Source: Thermincola ferriacetica | GTDB lineage: Bacteria > Bacillota > Thermincolia > Thermincolales > Thermincolaceae | Reading direction: 5' to 3' | Assembly (NCBI RefSeq): GCF_001263415.1 | Contig: NZ_LGTE01000005.1 | Span: 62,001 to 126,000 of the forward strand | DNA length: 64,000 nt | Part shown: in pieces, positions 8,118 to 18,774 of the stretch | How positions within the stretch are numbered: the stretch's first letter is position 1 | How the letters are laid out: every line of letters begins with the position of its first letter | Position numbers and translations under genes: made by a program | Notes under the pieces: generated by a model | The model's database searches: none | Seen by the model: the letters and a program-made list of their open reading frames with translations, nothing else | Told to the model about the DNA's origin: nothing

Positions 8118-8771
8118 TTAGCCCGTTTTATAGCCCACTACCAACCCGTCCCCCATGGGGATGACTGACGCTACCAATCCGGGGTATCCGGTAATCATTT
8201 TTAAAAATTCACGTAAACGGCGTACCATCGTCCGCTGCCGCCTTTCGATATCTTCATCATTGCATACAACCAGGCCGTCGGCCAGAACATTATCGAATAT
8301 GATCAGGCCGCCTGTCTGCAGCCTGGGGTACAGTTCTTCAAAAAAGCTGCTGTACTGGCCTTTGGCGGCGTCAACAAAAATAAAATCATATGTCCCGCTT
8401 AAGGTGGGCAGTATGTCGGCTGCGTGGGCTTTGATAACTGAAATTACGTCCTCCAGCCCGCTCTGTTTGATACTGTTTAATGCCTTTTCATATCTCCTCT
8501 GGTTAATTTCTATAGTCGTCACCCGGCCGCCATTCTGTTTGGCAACCCGGGCCAGCCAAATCGTAGAGTACCCTATGGCGGTCCCAATCTCCAGAATATT
8601 TTGGGCCCGGCTCTGCAAGGCCATCAAATGCAAAAACTGCGCTACTTCCGGCAAAACAATAGATACATACTCCTGTTCAGCTTTTTCTTCCAGTGATTTC
8701 AAGAGCAGGTCCCGTTCCGGAACCAGTTGCCGAAGGTAATTTTCTATTTCCCTGTTTACAACGTGCGCCAA
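8118..8771 (-). CDS. trmR: O-methyltransferase, tRNA 5-hydroxyuridine methyltransferase TrmR-like
   Basis: 217 aa class I SAM-dependent methyltransferase. Motif I (NILEIGTAIGYSTIWLA) and the acidic motif II region (VTTIEINQRRYE) bind SAM; IFVDAAKGQY and FDNVLADG match the catechol O-methyltransferase-like family. In Bacillus the syntenic YrrM (TrmR) methylates 5-hydroxyuridine at tRNA position 34 to 5-methoxyuridine. The start is TTG with GGGTGG 5 nt upstream. It lies between mltG and trhP, the order known from alaS-linked clusters. Confidence 0.85.
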   Translation of the reverse strand: MAHVVNREIENYLRQLVPERDLLLKSLEEKAEQEYVSIVLPEVAQFLHLMALQSRAQNILEIGTAIGYSTIWLARVAKQNGGRVTTIEINQRRYEKALNSIKQSGLEDVISVIKAHAADILPTLSGTYDFIFVDAAKGQYSSFFEELYPRLQTGGLIIFDNVLADGLVVCNDEDIERRQRTMVRRLREFLKMITGYPGLVASVIPMGDGLVVGYKTG

Positions 8772-8879
8772 TTAAACCACCCATTCGTCAGTCCCATACA
8801 TGGAAAATGTGTGGCCCAAACCACACACTCAGCCACATTATTTATATTATACCACAGTTCGTCAGGATTACCAGCAACA

Positions 8880-9953
8880 CTAATCATTAAAGGTTTCCTT
8901 TATATATTTGGCTTTAGCCCGGTTGTGTTCGGCCAGGGTCCTGCTGAATACGTGCCGACCATCCTGCGAGACAACAAAGAAAAGATAATCCACATTGGCA
9001 GGATTCACAGCAGCCTGCAAGGAAGCCCTGCCCGGCGAAGCAATAGGAGTCGGTGGCAATCCGCTATATTTATAAGTATTATATGGTGAATCTATCTGCA
9101 GGTCCTTGTTCAGCAGCCTGGCCTTTGGCTGGCCCAAGGCATACTGTACCGTTGCACATGATTCCAGTTTCCATCCCTTTTTCATGCGGTTTAGAAATAC
9201 AGCAGCCACTTTGGGCCGTTCTTTATCTACTTTGGCTTCCCGCTCCACAATAGAAGCCAGGGTCACGGCCTGGTGCAGGGTAAGGCCCAGTTTCTGAGCT
9301 TTTTGCCTGAATTCGGGCGTAGCTTCACGGGCAAAACGGGCCAGCATCATATCAATTATTTCTCTTTCTGTGGTTGTGGCCGTAACTTTATAAGTATCAG
9401 GAAAGAGATAGCCTTCCAGCCTTTTTTCATTGTTGGGCAACCCGTTTAAAAAATCATAATCAAAGTCACCGTTAGCTACCAAATCAAAAAACACTTCTTT
9501 GTTAATCAGGTTTTTGGCAGCCAACCGGTCAGCTATCTGCCTGGTATTGAACCCCTCAGGAATGGTAAAAGTGATATACTCCACCGAACCCCCAGTTATT
9601 TTAGACATTATTTGCGGCAAACTCATAGAAGTATTCAGGGTATAATTCCCTGCCTTCAGTTTACCGTCAAACCTGTGCAGCCTGGCATAAACCCGGAAAA
9701 TAAATGAATTTTTGATCAATCCCTTTTCCTTAAGAAGGTCAGCAATTTGACCCGTTGTGGCCCCGGTGGGAACAGTCAGCTTAATCTCAGCGCCATGATC
9801 TGAAGCAACGGGTTTTAATCCATTTACATATTGGTTATAACCAACACCGGCGGTTAACCCTAAAAATAGGGCCAATAAAAAAAATGTTTTGGTCACTAAC
9901 CTGAAAATAAACTGCGGACCCTTTTTTACAGGGGCTTGTCCCAAATGTGCCAC
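8880..9953 (-). CDS. mltG: Endolytic murein transglycosylase MltG
   Basis: About 357 aa: an N-terminal membrane anchor (TKTFFLLALFLGLTAGVGYN), a LysM-like region (TVPTGATTGQIADLLKEKG) and the YceG/MltG catalytic domain, with the conserved TLASIVEREAKVD segment containing the catalytic Glu and a C-terminal INSP-like run (PTPIASPGRASLQAAVNP). It cleaves nascent glycan strands at the membrane. The open frame extends to 10148, but a promoter lies inside that extension (9993-10021) and GGAAGAAG precedes alternative starts at 9953-9956, so the true start is there (GTG or TTG). Confidence 0.88.
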   Translation of the reverse strand: MAHLGQAPVKKGPQFIFRLVTKTFFLLALFLGLTAGVGYNQYVNGLKPVASDHGAEIKLTVPTGATTGQIADLLKEKGLIKNSFIFRVYARLHRFDGKLKAGNYTLNTSMSLPQIMSKITGGSVEYITFTIPEGFNTRQIADRLAAKNLINKEVFFDLVANGDFDYDFLNGLPNNEKRLEGYLFPDTYKVTATTTEREIIDMMLARFAREATPEFRQKAQKLGLTLHQAVTLASIVEREAKVDKERPKVAAVFLNRMKKGWKLESCATVQYALGQPKARLLNKDLQIDSPYNTYKYSGLPPTPIASPGRASLQAAVNPANVDYLFFVVSQDGRHVFSRTLAEHNRAKAKYIKETFND

Positions 9954-9992
9954 CAATATCACTTCTTCCACATAAATTCGATTTTCTACATT

Positions 9993-10021
9993 ATTATACA
10001 ATGTTCGGCACTGGTAAACAA
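9993..10021 (-). promoter_or_regulatory. Promoter for mltG-trmR-trhP
   Basis: -35 TTGTTT (10016-10021) and perfect -10 TATAAT (9993-9998) with a 17-bp spacer on the minus strand. Initiation near 9985 would exclude the upstream part of the long mltG reading frame. Confidence 0.7.
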
Positions 10022-10092
10022 TGAAAAACCACAAAAAATCGCCCATCGATACCCTGCCCTCTCGGGGCCACAGGAGATGGACGAAGGAATAA

Positions 10093-10827
10093 TCAGGCCT
10101 CGTTAACTTCTTCTTTTTCCTGCAGGTCCAACAGTAAAAGTGGATCAATAAACCGCTTCAAAAGTTCATCAAGCACCAAATCCATATGTACACCCTGCGT
10201 GGCCACTACAGGTATAATTGGTTTGTGGCTGTAGATTCGCTTTAACAGTTTTAATGTGGTAGTCACAACATCCCGCGGAGTTTCATCTATTTTGGTGACC
10301 ACAATGATATCGGCTTCGTCTAAAAGAATGCTTCCCGTTTCCATAATAATTTCATTTTTAATTCCGGCCGGTACAACCGTAACAAGGATATCGGCCAGTT
10401 TTCTGGTAGCTGTTGATTTATAACCGTCATTTATTCCTACAGCTTCTATCAGGGCAATATCAGGTAAAGCAGCCTCCCTGGGGATGTCTTTTTGACTTAG
10501 TGCTCCCAAATCCAGTACCGACCTGACTTTGTTCAATTCATCCAGGGCTTTTCTGGCGTGCTGAATCAGCGAGTTCCGTTCCTTAATCTGGTTGACAGCG
10601 TTTTTCGTTACGCGTTCAATATCTCCAACAACATCTTCACCCGGTGCCGGTATGGCAATGGTAAGATAAGTGGCATCAATCCCTTTCAATAAATAGGGCT
10701 TTTCATCCTGCACCCCGGATCCTATAGCCAAAGGCTGGATATCCTTTGCTTTCAGGCCTTTATACAACTCACCCAAAATGGTAGATTTTCCACTGTCATT
10801 TCGACCGGCTATCACTATTTTTTTCAT
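10093..10827 (-). CDS. SIMIBI-like P-loop NTPase of unknown role
   Basis: 244 aa. The N-terminal P-loop is KKIVIAGRNDSGKSTIL; IALIEAVGIND resembles the Walker B/switch region of UreG/HypB-type proteins, and ADIIVVTKIDE provides a TKxD nucleotide-specificity motif. These point to a metallochaperone-like or signalling GTPase in the cytosol, but no metal-binding His/Cys cluster is visible. AAAGGAGTG lies before the ATG at 10827; the longer ORF reads through a strong terminator and is not real. It sits inside the normally conserved mltG-DUF1292 interval, between a VanW gene and mltG. Function not recognised. Confidence 0.7.
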   Translation of the reverse strand: MKKIVIAGRNDSGKSTILGELYKGLKAKDIQPLAIGSGVQDEKPYLLKGIDATYLTIAIPAPGEDVVGDIERVTKNAVNQIKERNSLIQHARKALDELNKVRSVLDLGALSQKDIPREAALPDIALIEAVGINDGYKSTATRKLADILVTVVPAGIKNEIIMETGSILLDEADIIVVTKIDETPRDVVTTTLKLLKRIYSHKPIIPVVATQGVHMDLVLDELLKRFIDPLLLLDLQEKEEVNEA

Positions 10828-10891
10828 GGCCGCACTCCTTTCAAACAGGTCGTTATCATTAAAGTATATGCCGGCCGCAAAAACTACATGC

Positions 10892-10923
10892 AAAAAATGC
10901 TTCGCGAACGCGAAGCATTTTTT
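10892..10923 (-). terminator. Strong terminator overlapping the VanW gene stop
   Basis: A perfect 15-bp inverted repeat (10892-10906/10909-10923) with a 2-nt spacer and A6/T6 ends, usable on both strands. The stop codon of the VanW gene (10922-10924) lies in the stem. Confidence 0.85.
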
Positions 10924-12448
10924 AGCCTGCCGAATTGACCACGCCCGTATTGTTTTGGTTTCCTTGCGGCGCCTCGGGCTGGGGCCCATTGGCAGGCGGT
11001 GCCGCAGGAGGCTGGCCGGGTGATAGGGTCCCCTGGCCGGCCACGGGCTTTTTATGGTTATTGGTATTAGTAGAAATGGAAGTTTTGGTTTTAGCCACAA
11101 CTTTTTTGGTTCCAACCAGTATGATCTGGTCCAAAGGCTTATAGTAACTCGAAGGCAATTTTTCAGCCCGAACTTCCTTTCCGTTTACGAATATGTGCCG
11201 CTGAGAAGCGACCTTGTACCCGTTGACGCCCTTTTGTTTAATTACCTGCTTACCTTTATACATTGTCGCATCTTGTTTATAAACCACCTTAAAGGGATAA
11301 GTCTTCAATATCTGATTGGTTATTCGAACATCTTTTTTCAGGGCAGTGTCTCCAAATATCTTGACAGTCAGCCTGTTGCCGACCACTTCCGTTTTGAGAA
11401 CAACCCAGGAGGACAGGTTATTTTTGAATTTAAAGTCCTTTCCCCCGTAAGCTACCGCCGCGTCCTGCCCCATAGGAACGTAACTGACCACCAGGGAATG
11501 GTTGGCCCTTTCTATAATGGGCAAACCGGCCAGCAGGACAGCGTTGTAAAGGGTAGTCGATGCCTGGCATACGCCCCCGCCCAGGCTGTCAATAAACTCA
11601 TTGTTTAAAATGGTAGGCGCCAGTTTATACCCTGCTTCTTTGCTCCTTGGTCCAACTACCTTGTTAAACGAAAAGGTTTCGCCGGGTTTGATAAAAGTCC
11701 CGTCTAAAGCGCCGGCGGCAACTTTAATGTTATATACCCTATTGGTTTTCTGGACATTGAAAAAGGTGGAAAAATGGGAAATAATGCCGTTTACATGCAT
11801 GTTTTCCACCTCTTGAGTGGTCATTTCGGGCTCTTTGGTTTTCAGAACCAGGTTTAAAACAGGTTCCTGCTTTTTATTGAGTATGTCTTCTATTTGCGCC
11901 AGGGCATTCTGGGTATCAATAACTTTTCCCTGTTTTCCCGGAATAATCTGTATTGTATCCTGCCGGGTAATAACCAGTTTGGCATCCTGCGGCTCTATTG
12001 TGGCGCCAGCCCCCAGTTTTTGGGCCAGCTTTTCAAACTTAGTCCTGGAATAGTTAATTTTTAAAGGAATAATTACCCCCTCACGGGCAATCCTTCTTCT
12101 TTCCTGCCATTGGTCCAGAAGAGACCCTTTTCTGCCATACTCCCAGGCCTTTTTTAAAATTCCCTCAACGTCAATGGAGGCATCTATTTCTGCTAATTTA
12201 AAGGCCGCTTCTCCTCCAGGGTATTTGACCTGAACCTCTTTTCCACGAATTTGATCATTCAGCTCTTCTAACTTATTCCTGGCTTGTTCCCTGGTTAACA
12301 TCCCCAGACTGATATCTTCCACCCAGACCCCGGAATAAATTTGGTCTTCCTGAGCTGAAACCGCTATAGCAACAAAAAAAGACAGAACAGCCGATATTGC
12401 CACGACTATTGTTGTCAACAAGAAAACTTTTAGTGTACTTAATGACAC
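10922..12448 (-). CDS. VanW family protein with G5 domain
   Basis: 508 aa exported protein. The N-terminal membrane segment is residues ~9-31, followed by two peptidoglycan-binding-4-like repeats (GMLTREQARNKLEELNDQI and similar), the VanW domain (FSFNKVVGPRSKEAGYK ... GGGVCQASTTLYNAVLLAGL), a G5-type domain (NGKEVRAEKLPSSYYKPLDQ) and a low-complexity Pro/Gln/Asn tail. VanW proteins are cell-wall associated; the biochemical role is unsettled. GTG start with GGGGTG 5 nt upstream. Tandem direct repeats lie in its promoter region at 12537-12577. Its stop is inside a strong terminator, so it is probably monocistronic. It is an insertion relative to the Bacillus ruvX-mltG order. Confidence 0.88.
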   Translation of the reverse strand: MSLSTLKVFLLTTIVVAISAVLSFFVAIAVSAQEDQIYSGVWVEDISLGMLTREQARNKLEELNDQIRGKEVQVKYPGGEAAFKLAEIDASIDVEGILKKAWEYGRKGSLLDQWQERRRIAREGVIIPLKINYSRTKFEKLAQKLGAGATIEPQDAKLVITRQDTIQIIPGKQGKVIDTQNALAQIEDILNKKQEPVLNLVLKTKEPEMTTQEVENMHVNGIISHFSTFFNVQKTNRVYNIKVAAGALDGTFIKPGETFSFNKVVGPRSKEAGYKLAPTILNNEFIDSLGGGVCQASTTLYNAVLLAGLPIIERANHSLVVSYVPMGQDAAVAYGGKDFKFKNNLSSWVVLKTEVVGNRLTVKIFGDTALKKDVRITNQILKTYPFKVVYKQDATMYKGKQVIKQKGVNGYKVASQRHIFVNGKEVRAEKLPSSYYKPLDQIILVGTKKVVAKTKTSISTNTNNHKKPVAGQGTLSPGQPPAAPPANGPQPEAPQGNQNNTGVVNSAG

Positions 12449-12536
12449 GGTTTCACCCCATTTCTACAAAAAACATAATTTTTGACCAAATTTCATTTTT
12501 ATTATATTATACGCCGGTAAGAAAATTCCTTTTATA

Positions 12537-12577
12537 ATTGGGCTATCATACTTCTAATTGGGGTATCATACTTCGGC
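12537..12577. repeat. Two tandem ~20-bp direct repeats upstream of the VanW gene
   Basis: TTGGGCTATCATACTTC and TTGGGGTATCATACTTC lie 20-21 bp apart, upstream of a likely minus-strand -10 (TATAAT at 12506-12511) for the VanW gene. A third similar copy occurs at 24066-24086. They could be regulator sites or a short dispersed repeat. Confidence 0.5.
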
Positions 12578-12680
12578 ATGAAAAAGGCGCTGATGACAAA
12601 AAATAAAGGCCTATGTATCCGGCAGGATAACAAATGCCTTAATTCACTTAAAATAATTTATTTGCCATATGGCGTAACTA

Positions 12681-12941
12681 TTATTCGTCCTCTTCAACCA
12701 TGCTGGCCCATGTATCTGCTACTTCTTCCCACTCTTCGTCATCTTCGATATCGACAAGAATTTCTTCTCCGTTCTCATCCTTTGTGATCTTCAGAATTAT
12801 TGCCTCCTCGTCCTCATCGTCACCCATAGGTAGAAGAATAGCATATTCGGAATCTTTTACCTCGATTACGTCAATAACCGTAAAATCATGCTCTTGCCCT
12901 TCTTCATCCGTAAGGGTGATGACATTGTTATCTTCGGTCAT
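12681..12941 (-). CDS. DUF1292 family protein (YrzB-like)
   Basis: 86 aa, very acidic, with the DUF1292 pattern (ITLTDEEGQEHDFTVIDVIEV ... YAILLPMG in separate blocks). Role unknown. It is one of the invariant small genes between ruvX and mltG in Firmicutes. The ATG at 12941 follows GAGGTGATAAAA; the GTG nine bases earlier is inside that Shine-Dalgarno. Confidence 0.88.
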   Translation of the reverse strand: MTEDNNVITLTDEEGQEHDFTVIDVIEVKDSEYAILLPMGDDEDEEAIILKITKDENGEEILVDIEDDEEWEEVADTWASMVEEDE

Positions 12942-13073
12942 TTTTATCACCTCAATTCACTTTAATATAAGTATTGTATATTAGATAATAATAAGTGTCA
13001 ACAAATGGCAGTAAAAAGTGTTATATTGCTATTGTTTCCTATTGTGGCCCCTTTCATACTAATTTTGGCAATT

Positions 13074-13475
13074 TCATCTTGTTGAATCCAAATAGCCCTG
13101 TAATATTAACACAGCCGCAGTCTTGTCTACTACCTGCCTGCGTTTGGCCCTTGATAAGTCGGCCTCCAGCAGTATCCGTTCCGCTGCTACCGTTGTCAAG
13201 CGCTCATCATAGGTATGAACGGGCAGTTGTAAAGTTTCCCTTAACTTTTCAGTCAATTCCAATATTTCCTGGGCTTTTGGCCCCAGGCTGCCATCCATGT
13301 TTTTAGGTAAACCCACCACTATTTCGCTTACTTCCATTTGTTCGATTATCCTGGGCAGTTCGGTTAATTCCTCACCCTTTTTGATAACCGTCAACCCCTG
13401 GGCTGTCAACCGCAAGGGGTCACTGACGGCAACCCCTATTCTTTTTGTGCCTACATCCAATCCCATTACCCGCAT
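13074..13475 (-). CDS. ruvX: Holliday junction resolvase-like protein RuvX (YqgF)
   Basis: 133 aa RNase H-like fold. The N-terminal MRVMGLDVGTKRIGVAVSD holds the first catalytic Asp, IVVGLPKNMDGSLG the second conserved block, and YDERLTT the Glu/Arg block. The family is implicated in Holliday junction resolution and 16S rRNA 5' maturation. Normal family length; good Shine-Dalgarno (TGGAGTGG) before the ATG. It belongs to the alaS-ireB-ruvX-DUF1292-mltG cluster. Confidence 0.92.
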   Translation of the reverse strand: MRVMGLDVGTKRIGVAVSDPLRLTAQGLTVIKKGEELTELPRIIEQMEVSEIVVGLPKNMDGSLGPKAQEILELTEKLRETLQLPVHTYDERLTTVAAERILLEADLSRAKRRQVVDKTAAVLILQGYLDSTR

Positions 13476-13501
13476 ATTTCCACTCCATTTTTAATTTTGC
13501 A

Positions 13502-13636
13502 AACCACAGAGTACACAAAGCACACAAAGATTAAAGTCTCTAATTATTATGGTAATAGTATTTCAATCAATTAAGGTGGGAATTCAGTTTACCCTTTTCT
13601 CTGTGTTTTCTCTGTGCTCTCTGCGCCCTCTGCGGT
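13502..13636. repeat. Dispersed CACAGAG-type inverted repeat
   Basis: The left arm has ACCACAGAG followed by ACACAAAG-type words; the right arm has repeated CTCTGTG/CTCTGCG units ending in CTCTGCGGT. The arms are imperfect inverse copies around an AT-rich centre. Sequences of this kind occur in the intergenic DNA of many unrelated bacteria (from memory). No ORF. Confidence 0.55.
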
Positions 13637-13646
13637 AAAAGCCGAA

Positions 13647-14594
13647 TTAAATTATCTTCAAACAAAACTCCGGGCACACGGCGCCACAATATCCGCATAA
13701 CAGACATTTTTCCCTATCCACGGAAACTTTCCCTTTTCGGATGGCCAGAGCTCCTACGGGACACTTTTCCGTGCATCGTGCGCAGCCCTGGCACCAGTCT
13801 TCCACGTGGAGCCGTTTTGGTATCTGTTTTACCTTGTGGTAAATCTCGTTGGTCAACGGCTCGCCGTTAAAGATGCTGACGTTCATGTCCACTTCCTCTT
13901 TAGTATACATGCCCAAAGCTATGGAATGCAAACAATCCTGCTGCAAAACAAAGGCCAGCGCCTCCGGTACCCGTTTATACAAATGCCCTCCGCCCAACGG
14001 CTTCATGCCATATATACCTTTGCCCGCCGCAGCAGCATCCTTTATGGCCTGCAGCATGTCTTGCGCTGAACCGTCAGAAATACCGATTCCGTCTCTGTTA
14101 ATTAACGGGTGGATGACGTCTATTTCCTTAATCCGCGTTGCAGCATGAACACCGGCCACCTTGTGGGTAGAAATGCCTACAGCCCTGACGATACCTTTTT
14201 CTTTGGCCTCCAAAAGGTATTCAAAGGCCTCCCAATGGCCTCTGATGGTGAGTTCCGATTCCTGTTCGTGCAGCATAAAAATGTCTACCACATCCCGGTC
14301 CAGTTCCCGGCGGGCTTTTTCTACACTTTTCCGCATTCCTTCACGGGTATAATCGTAAGACTTGGAAGCAACAATGATTTCTCTGCCCATACCCCTCAAA
14401 GCTTCCCGAATATAAGGGTATGTTCCATACAGGTCAGCCGTATCAATGAAATTAACTCCCATGCGGAAAGCATGCCTTAAAACCTCTGCTCCCTCCCGTA
14501 GGGGCAGGTTGCGCTGCAGCGGCCCGATGGTCAAAGCGCCGAAACACAGGCGCGACACCTGAAGACCGGTCTTGCCAAGCTCTCGATATTCCAT
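13647..14594 (-). CDS. Aldo/keto reductase with C-terminal 2x[4Fe-4S] domain
   Basis: About 315 aa. The TIM-barrel AKR domain carries the conserved FIDTADLYGTYP (catalytic Asp/Tyr), a Lys (VASKSYDY) and His (IFMLHEQ) set. The last ~55 residues hold two ferredoxin motifs (CQGCARCTEKC and CLLCGYCGAVC). Such fused reductases probably pass electrons between NAD(P)H and clusters; the substrate is unknown. The ATG at 14594 follows GTGAGGATGGC and gives the family-like N-terminus MEYRELGKTG. Inserted between ireB and ruvX, which are adjacent in Bacillus. Confidence 0.88.
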   Translation of the reverse strand: MEYRELGKTGLQVSRLCFGALTIGPLQRNLPLREGAEVLRHAFRMGVNFIDTADLYGTYPYIREALRGMGREIIVASKSYDYTREGMRKSVEKARRELDRDVVDIFMLHEQESELTIRGHWEAFEYLLEAKEKGIVRAVGISTHKVAGVHAATRIKEIDVIHPLINRDGIGISDGSAQDMLQAIKDAAAAGKGIYGMKPLGGGHLYKRVPEALAFVLQQDCLHSIALGMYTKEEVDMNVSIFNGEPLTNEIYHKVKQIPKRLHVEDWCQGCARCTEKCPVGALAIRKGKVSVDREKCLLCGYCGAVCPEFCLKII

Positions 14595-14672
14595 GCCATC
14601 CTCACTCTTTTCATCAGACATCAAGAAAGGGCGGTTAAGCCGCCCGCAAGCTTTCTATAAGTATTCTAACCG

Positions 14673-14930
14673 TTACTTTTGCAAATAACTCCTTACCAAT
14701 TCCTCCATCAGGTCATCCCGCTCCAGTTTTCTGATTAGACTCCTGGCATTTTTATGGCTGGTTATATAGGCCGGGTCGCCGGAAAGCAGATAGCCCACAA
14801 TCTGATTTATGGGATTGTATCCTTTTTCCCTCAAGGCTTCATAGACCTGAAACAATATATCTTTGGCCTCATTAATGTCTTCAATTTTGGCCTTAAATAA
14901 CATGGTTTCCTCGAAAGATCCTTTGTTCAT
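14673..14930 (-). CDS. IreB family regulatory phosphoprotein
   Basis: 85 aa, UPF0297/IreB family (YrzL in Bacillus). In Enterococcus IreB is phosphorylated by the PASTA kinase IreK and affects cephalosporin resistance. The sequence ([19 protein letters not shown] ... [20 protein letters not shown]) is strongly family-like. The ATG at 14930 is preceded by GGAGGGG at 7 nt spacing; the ORF start 15 bases earlier overlaps that site. Directly downstream of alaS in the conserved order, though a plus-strand gene now separates them. Confidence 0.9.
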   Translation of the reverse strand: MNKGSFEETMLFKAKIEDINEAKDILFQVYEALREKGYNPINQIVGYLLSGDPAYITSHKNARSLIRKLERDDLMEELVRSYLQK

Positions 14931-15163
14931 GGTCGCCCCCTCCATTCTGAAACTGGATAATATAAACTAGTATTCTCCAATGGGGAACTATTTCCTCCAG
15001 CTCGCTGAAAAATTTGTTATTTTGTTTTCTTGCATGCCTCCACCCCAATGGCCGTGGCAAAAAGGATTTTAGCAGTACCTACATTGCAGGAAAATCTTGT
15101 TTAAACTAGAAAATAATATTAAAGGAAATTGCTTGAGAATGTTTTCTTTAAGGAGTGATTAAC

Positions 15164-15715
15164 TTGAAGAAAAAACTATTTTTCAGTGTGGCAATTATTG
15201 CTATCCTCACTGTAACCATATTTTTAAATAATTCGTCCACTAAAGTTGTTCAGGCTGGATTAAATAACGATATTAATCAAATGATGGAGGAAGTTGCCGA
15301 TAATTCCGCAGATCCCAAAATTGCCATGAGTTCCAATCCCTACGATTATATAAAAAATAACGAAGGGTTTAATAACTTGGTTGCGTACGGTTTTGACGGT
15401 CTTCCAGAATTAAGAAATAAGATAAGAAACAGTCCGAACAATGGTTTAGAAGAGTACCTGCTGGCCATAGCAATAGAAAAAATAACCAAACTTAACTTAA
15501 AAGGAGAAAATTATGGCTGGACCAATGCCAAGGAATTTTCTAAAGCCTTTGACAATCATTTAAAATCAATCCCAAACCAGGTAACAAATATAGTCAAATC
15601 TTCCGATCCCGATGATATTAAGATTAAGAATCTCATTAGGTTGGGTACTCCGGCAATACCGTACATAATGGACCAGATTGAAGCGGGAGACCTGGTTCAA
15701 TCAGCCAATCAATAA
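15164..15715 (+). CDS. Secreted protein of unknown function
   Basis: 183 aa. A TTG start at 15164 has AAGGAG 8 nt upstream; the GTG at 15155 sits within that site. N-terminal signal sequence: KKKLFF, then a hydrophobic run to about residue 20. No lipobox, no cysteine in the mature part and no recognised domain; the remainder is polar and helical, with a repeated Ile-Pro/Ala-Ile-Pro style near the end that could be HEAT-like. It is AT-rich compared with alaS, transcribed against its neighbours, and separates alaS from ireB. Possibly acquired. Confidence 0.65.
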   Translation: MKKKLFFSVAIIAILTVTIFLNNSSTKVVQAGLNNDINQMMEEVADNSADPKIAMSSNPYDYIKNNEGFNNLVAYGFDGLPELRNKIRNSPNNGLEEYLLAIAIEKITKLNLKGENYGWTNAKEFSKAFDNHLKSIPNQVTNIVKSSDPDDIKIKNLIRLGTPAIPYIMDQIEAGDLVQSANQ

Positions 15716-15727
15716 ACCGTTGGTAGT

Positions 15728-15765
15728 AAAAACCCTGTCCGGTCTATTACCGGGACAGGGTTTTT
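15728..15765. terminator. Bidirectional terminator between the secreted protein gene and alaS
   Basis: AAAAACCCTGTCC ... GGACAGGGTTTTT hairpin with A and T tracts at both ends, placed between two convergent stop codons. Confidence 0.9.
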
Positions 15766-15771
15766 GCGTGC

Positions 15772-18462
<2,691 letters not shown>

Positions 18463-18464
18463 TC

Positions 18465-18736
18465 AAACTAAAAAACCTTTCGTCTGGAAGGGCAAAGCCA
18501 CTCCAGGGACGAAAGGTCTGTTTCGCGGTACCACCCTGGTTACCGGCTGCGGCCGGTCCCTCTGTTGGCTGTAACGTGCCACCACGTTTATACCTAACTT
18601 TCGTCTTTTCGGCATAAAAACTCAGAGCCTGCTTCCCCTGACCCGGTATAGAAGCCTTTCAGCATTTAGCCTCCTCTCTGGGATACCAATGGTAAGAGTA
18701 CTCCTGCCCGTCATAGCTTTACCTATTTCCAGTTCG
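18465..18736 (-). promoter_or_regulatory. T-box leader of alaS
   Basis: Minus strand: the T-box AGGGTGGTACCGCG is at 18524-18537. The downstream terminator stem (ACCTTTCGTC...TGGA paired with TCCAGACGAAAGGT, then T6) ends near 18471. Upstream Stem I contains AGTA and GAGAGG elements and the triplet GCA (18630-18632) in the expected specifier position, an alanine codon matching the downstream gene. Confidence 0.93.
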
Positions 18737-18742
18737 GTATCA

Positions 18743-18771
18743 ATTATACAGAAAAGGCCAATTAATGTCAA
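18743..18771 (-). promoter_or_regulatory. Promoter of alaS T-box transcript
   Basis: Consensus -35 TTGACA (18766-18771), 17-bp spacer, consensus -10 TATAAT (18743-18748), just downstream of the AI-2E transporter stop codon. Confidence 0.88.
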
Positions 18772-18774
18772 TTT

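Noticed and set aside
10149-10826. Upstream extension of mltG to 10148 and of the P-loop NTPase to 11115
   Set aside because: The first crosses a consensus promoter, the second crosses a strong terminator and the VanW gene end; internal starts have proper Shine-Dalgarno sites.
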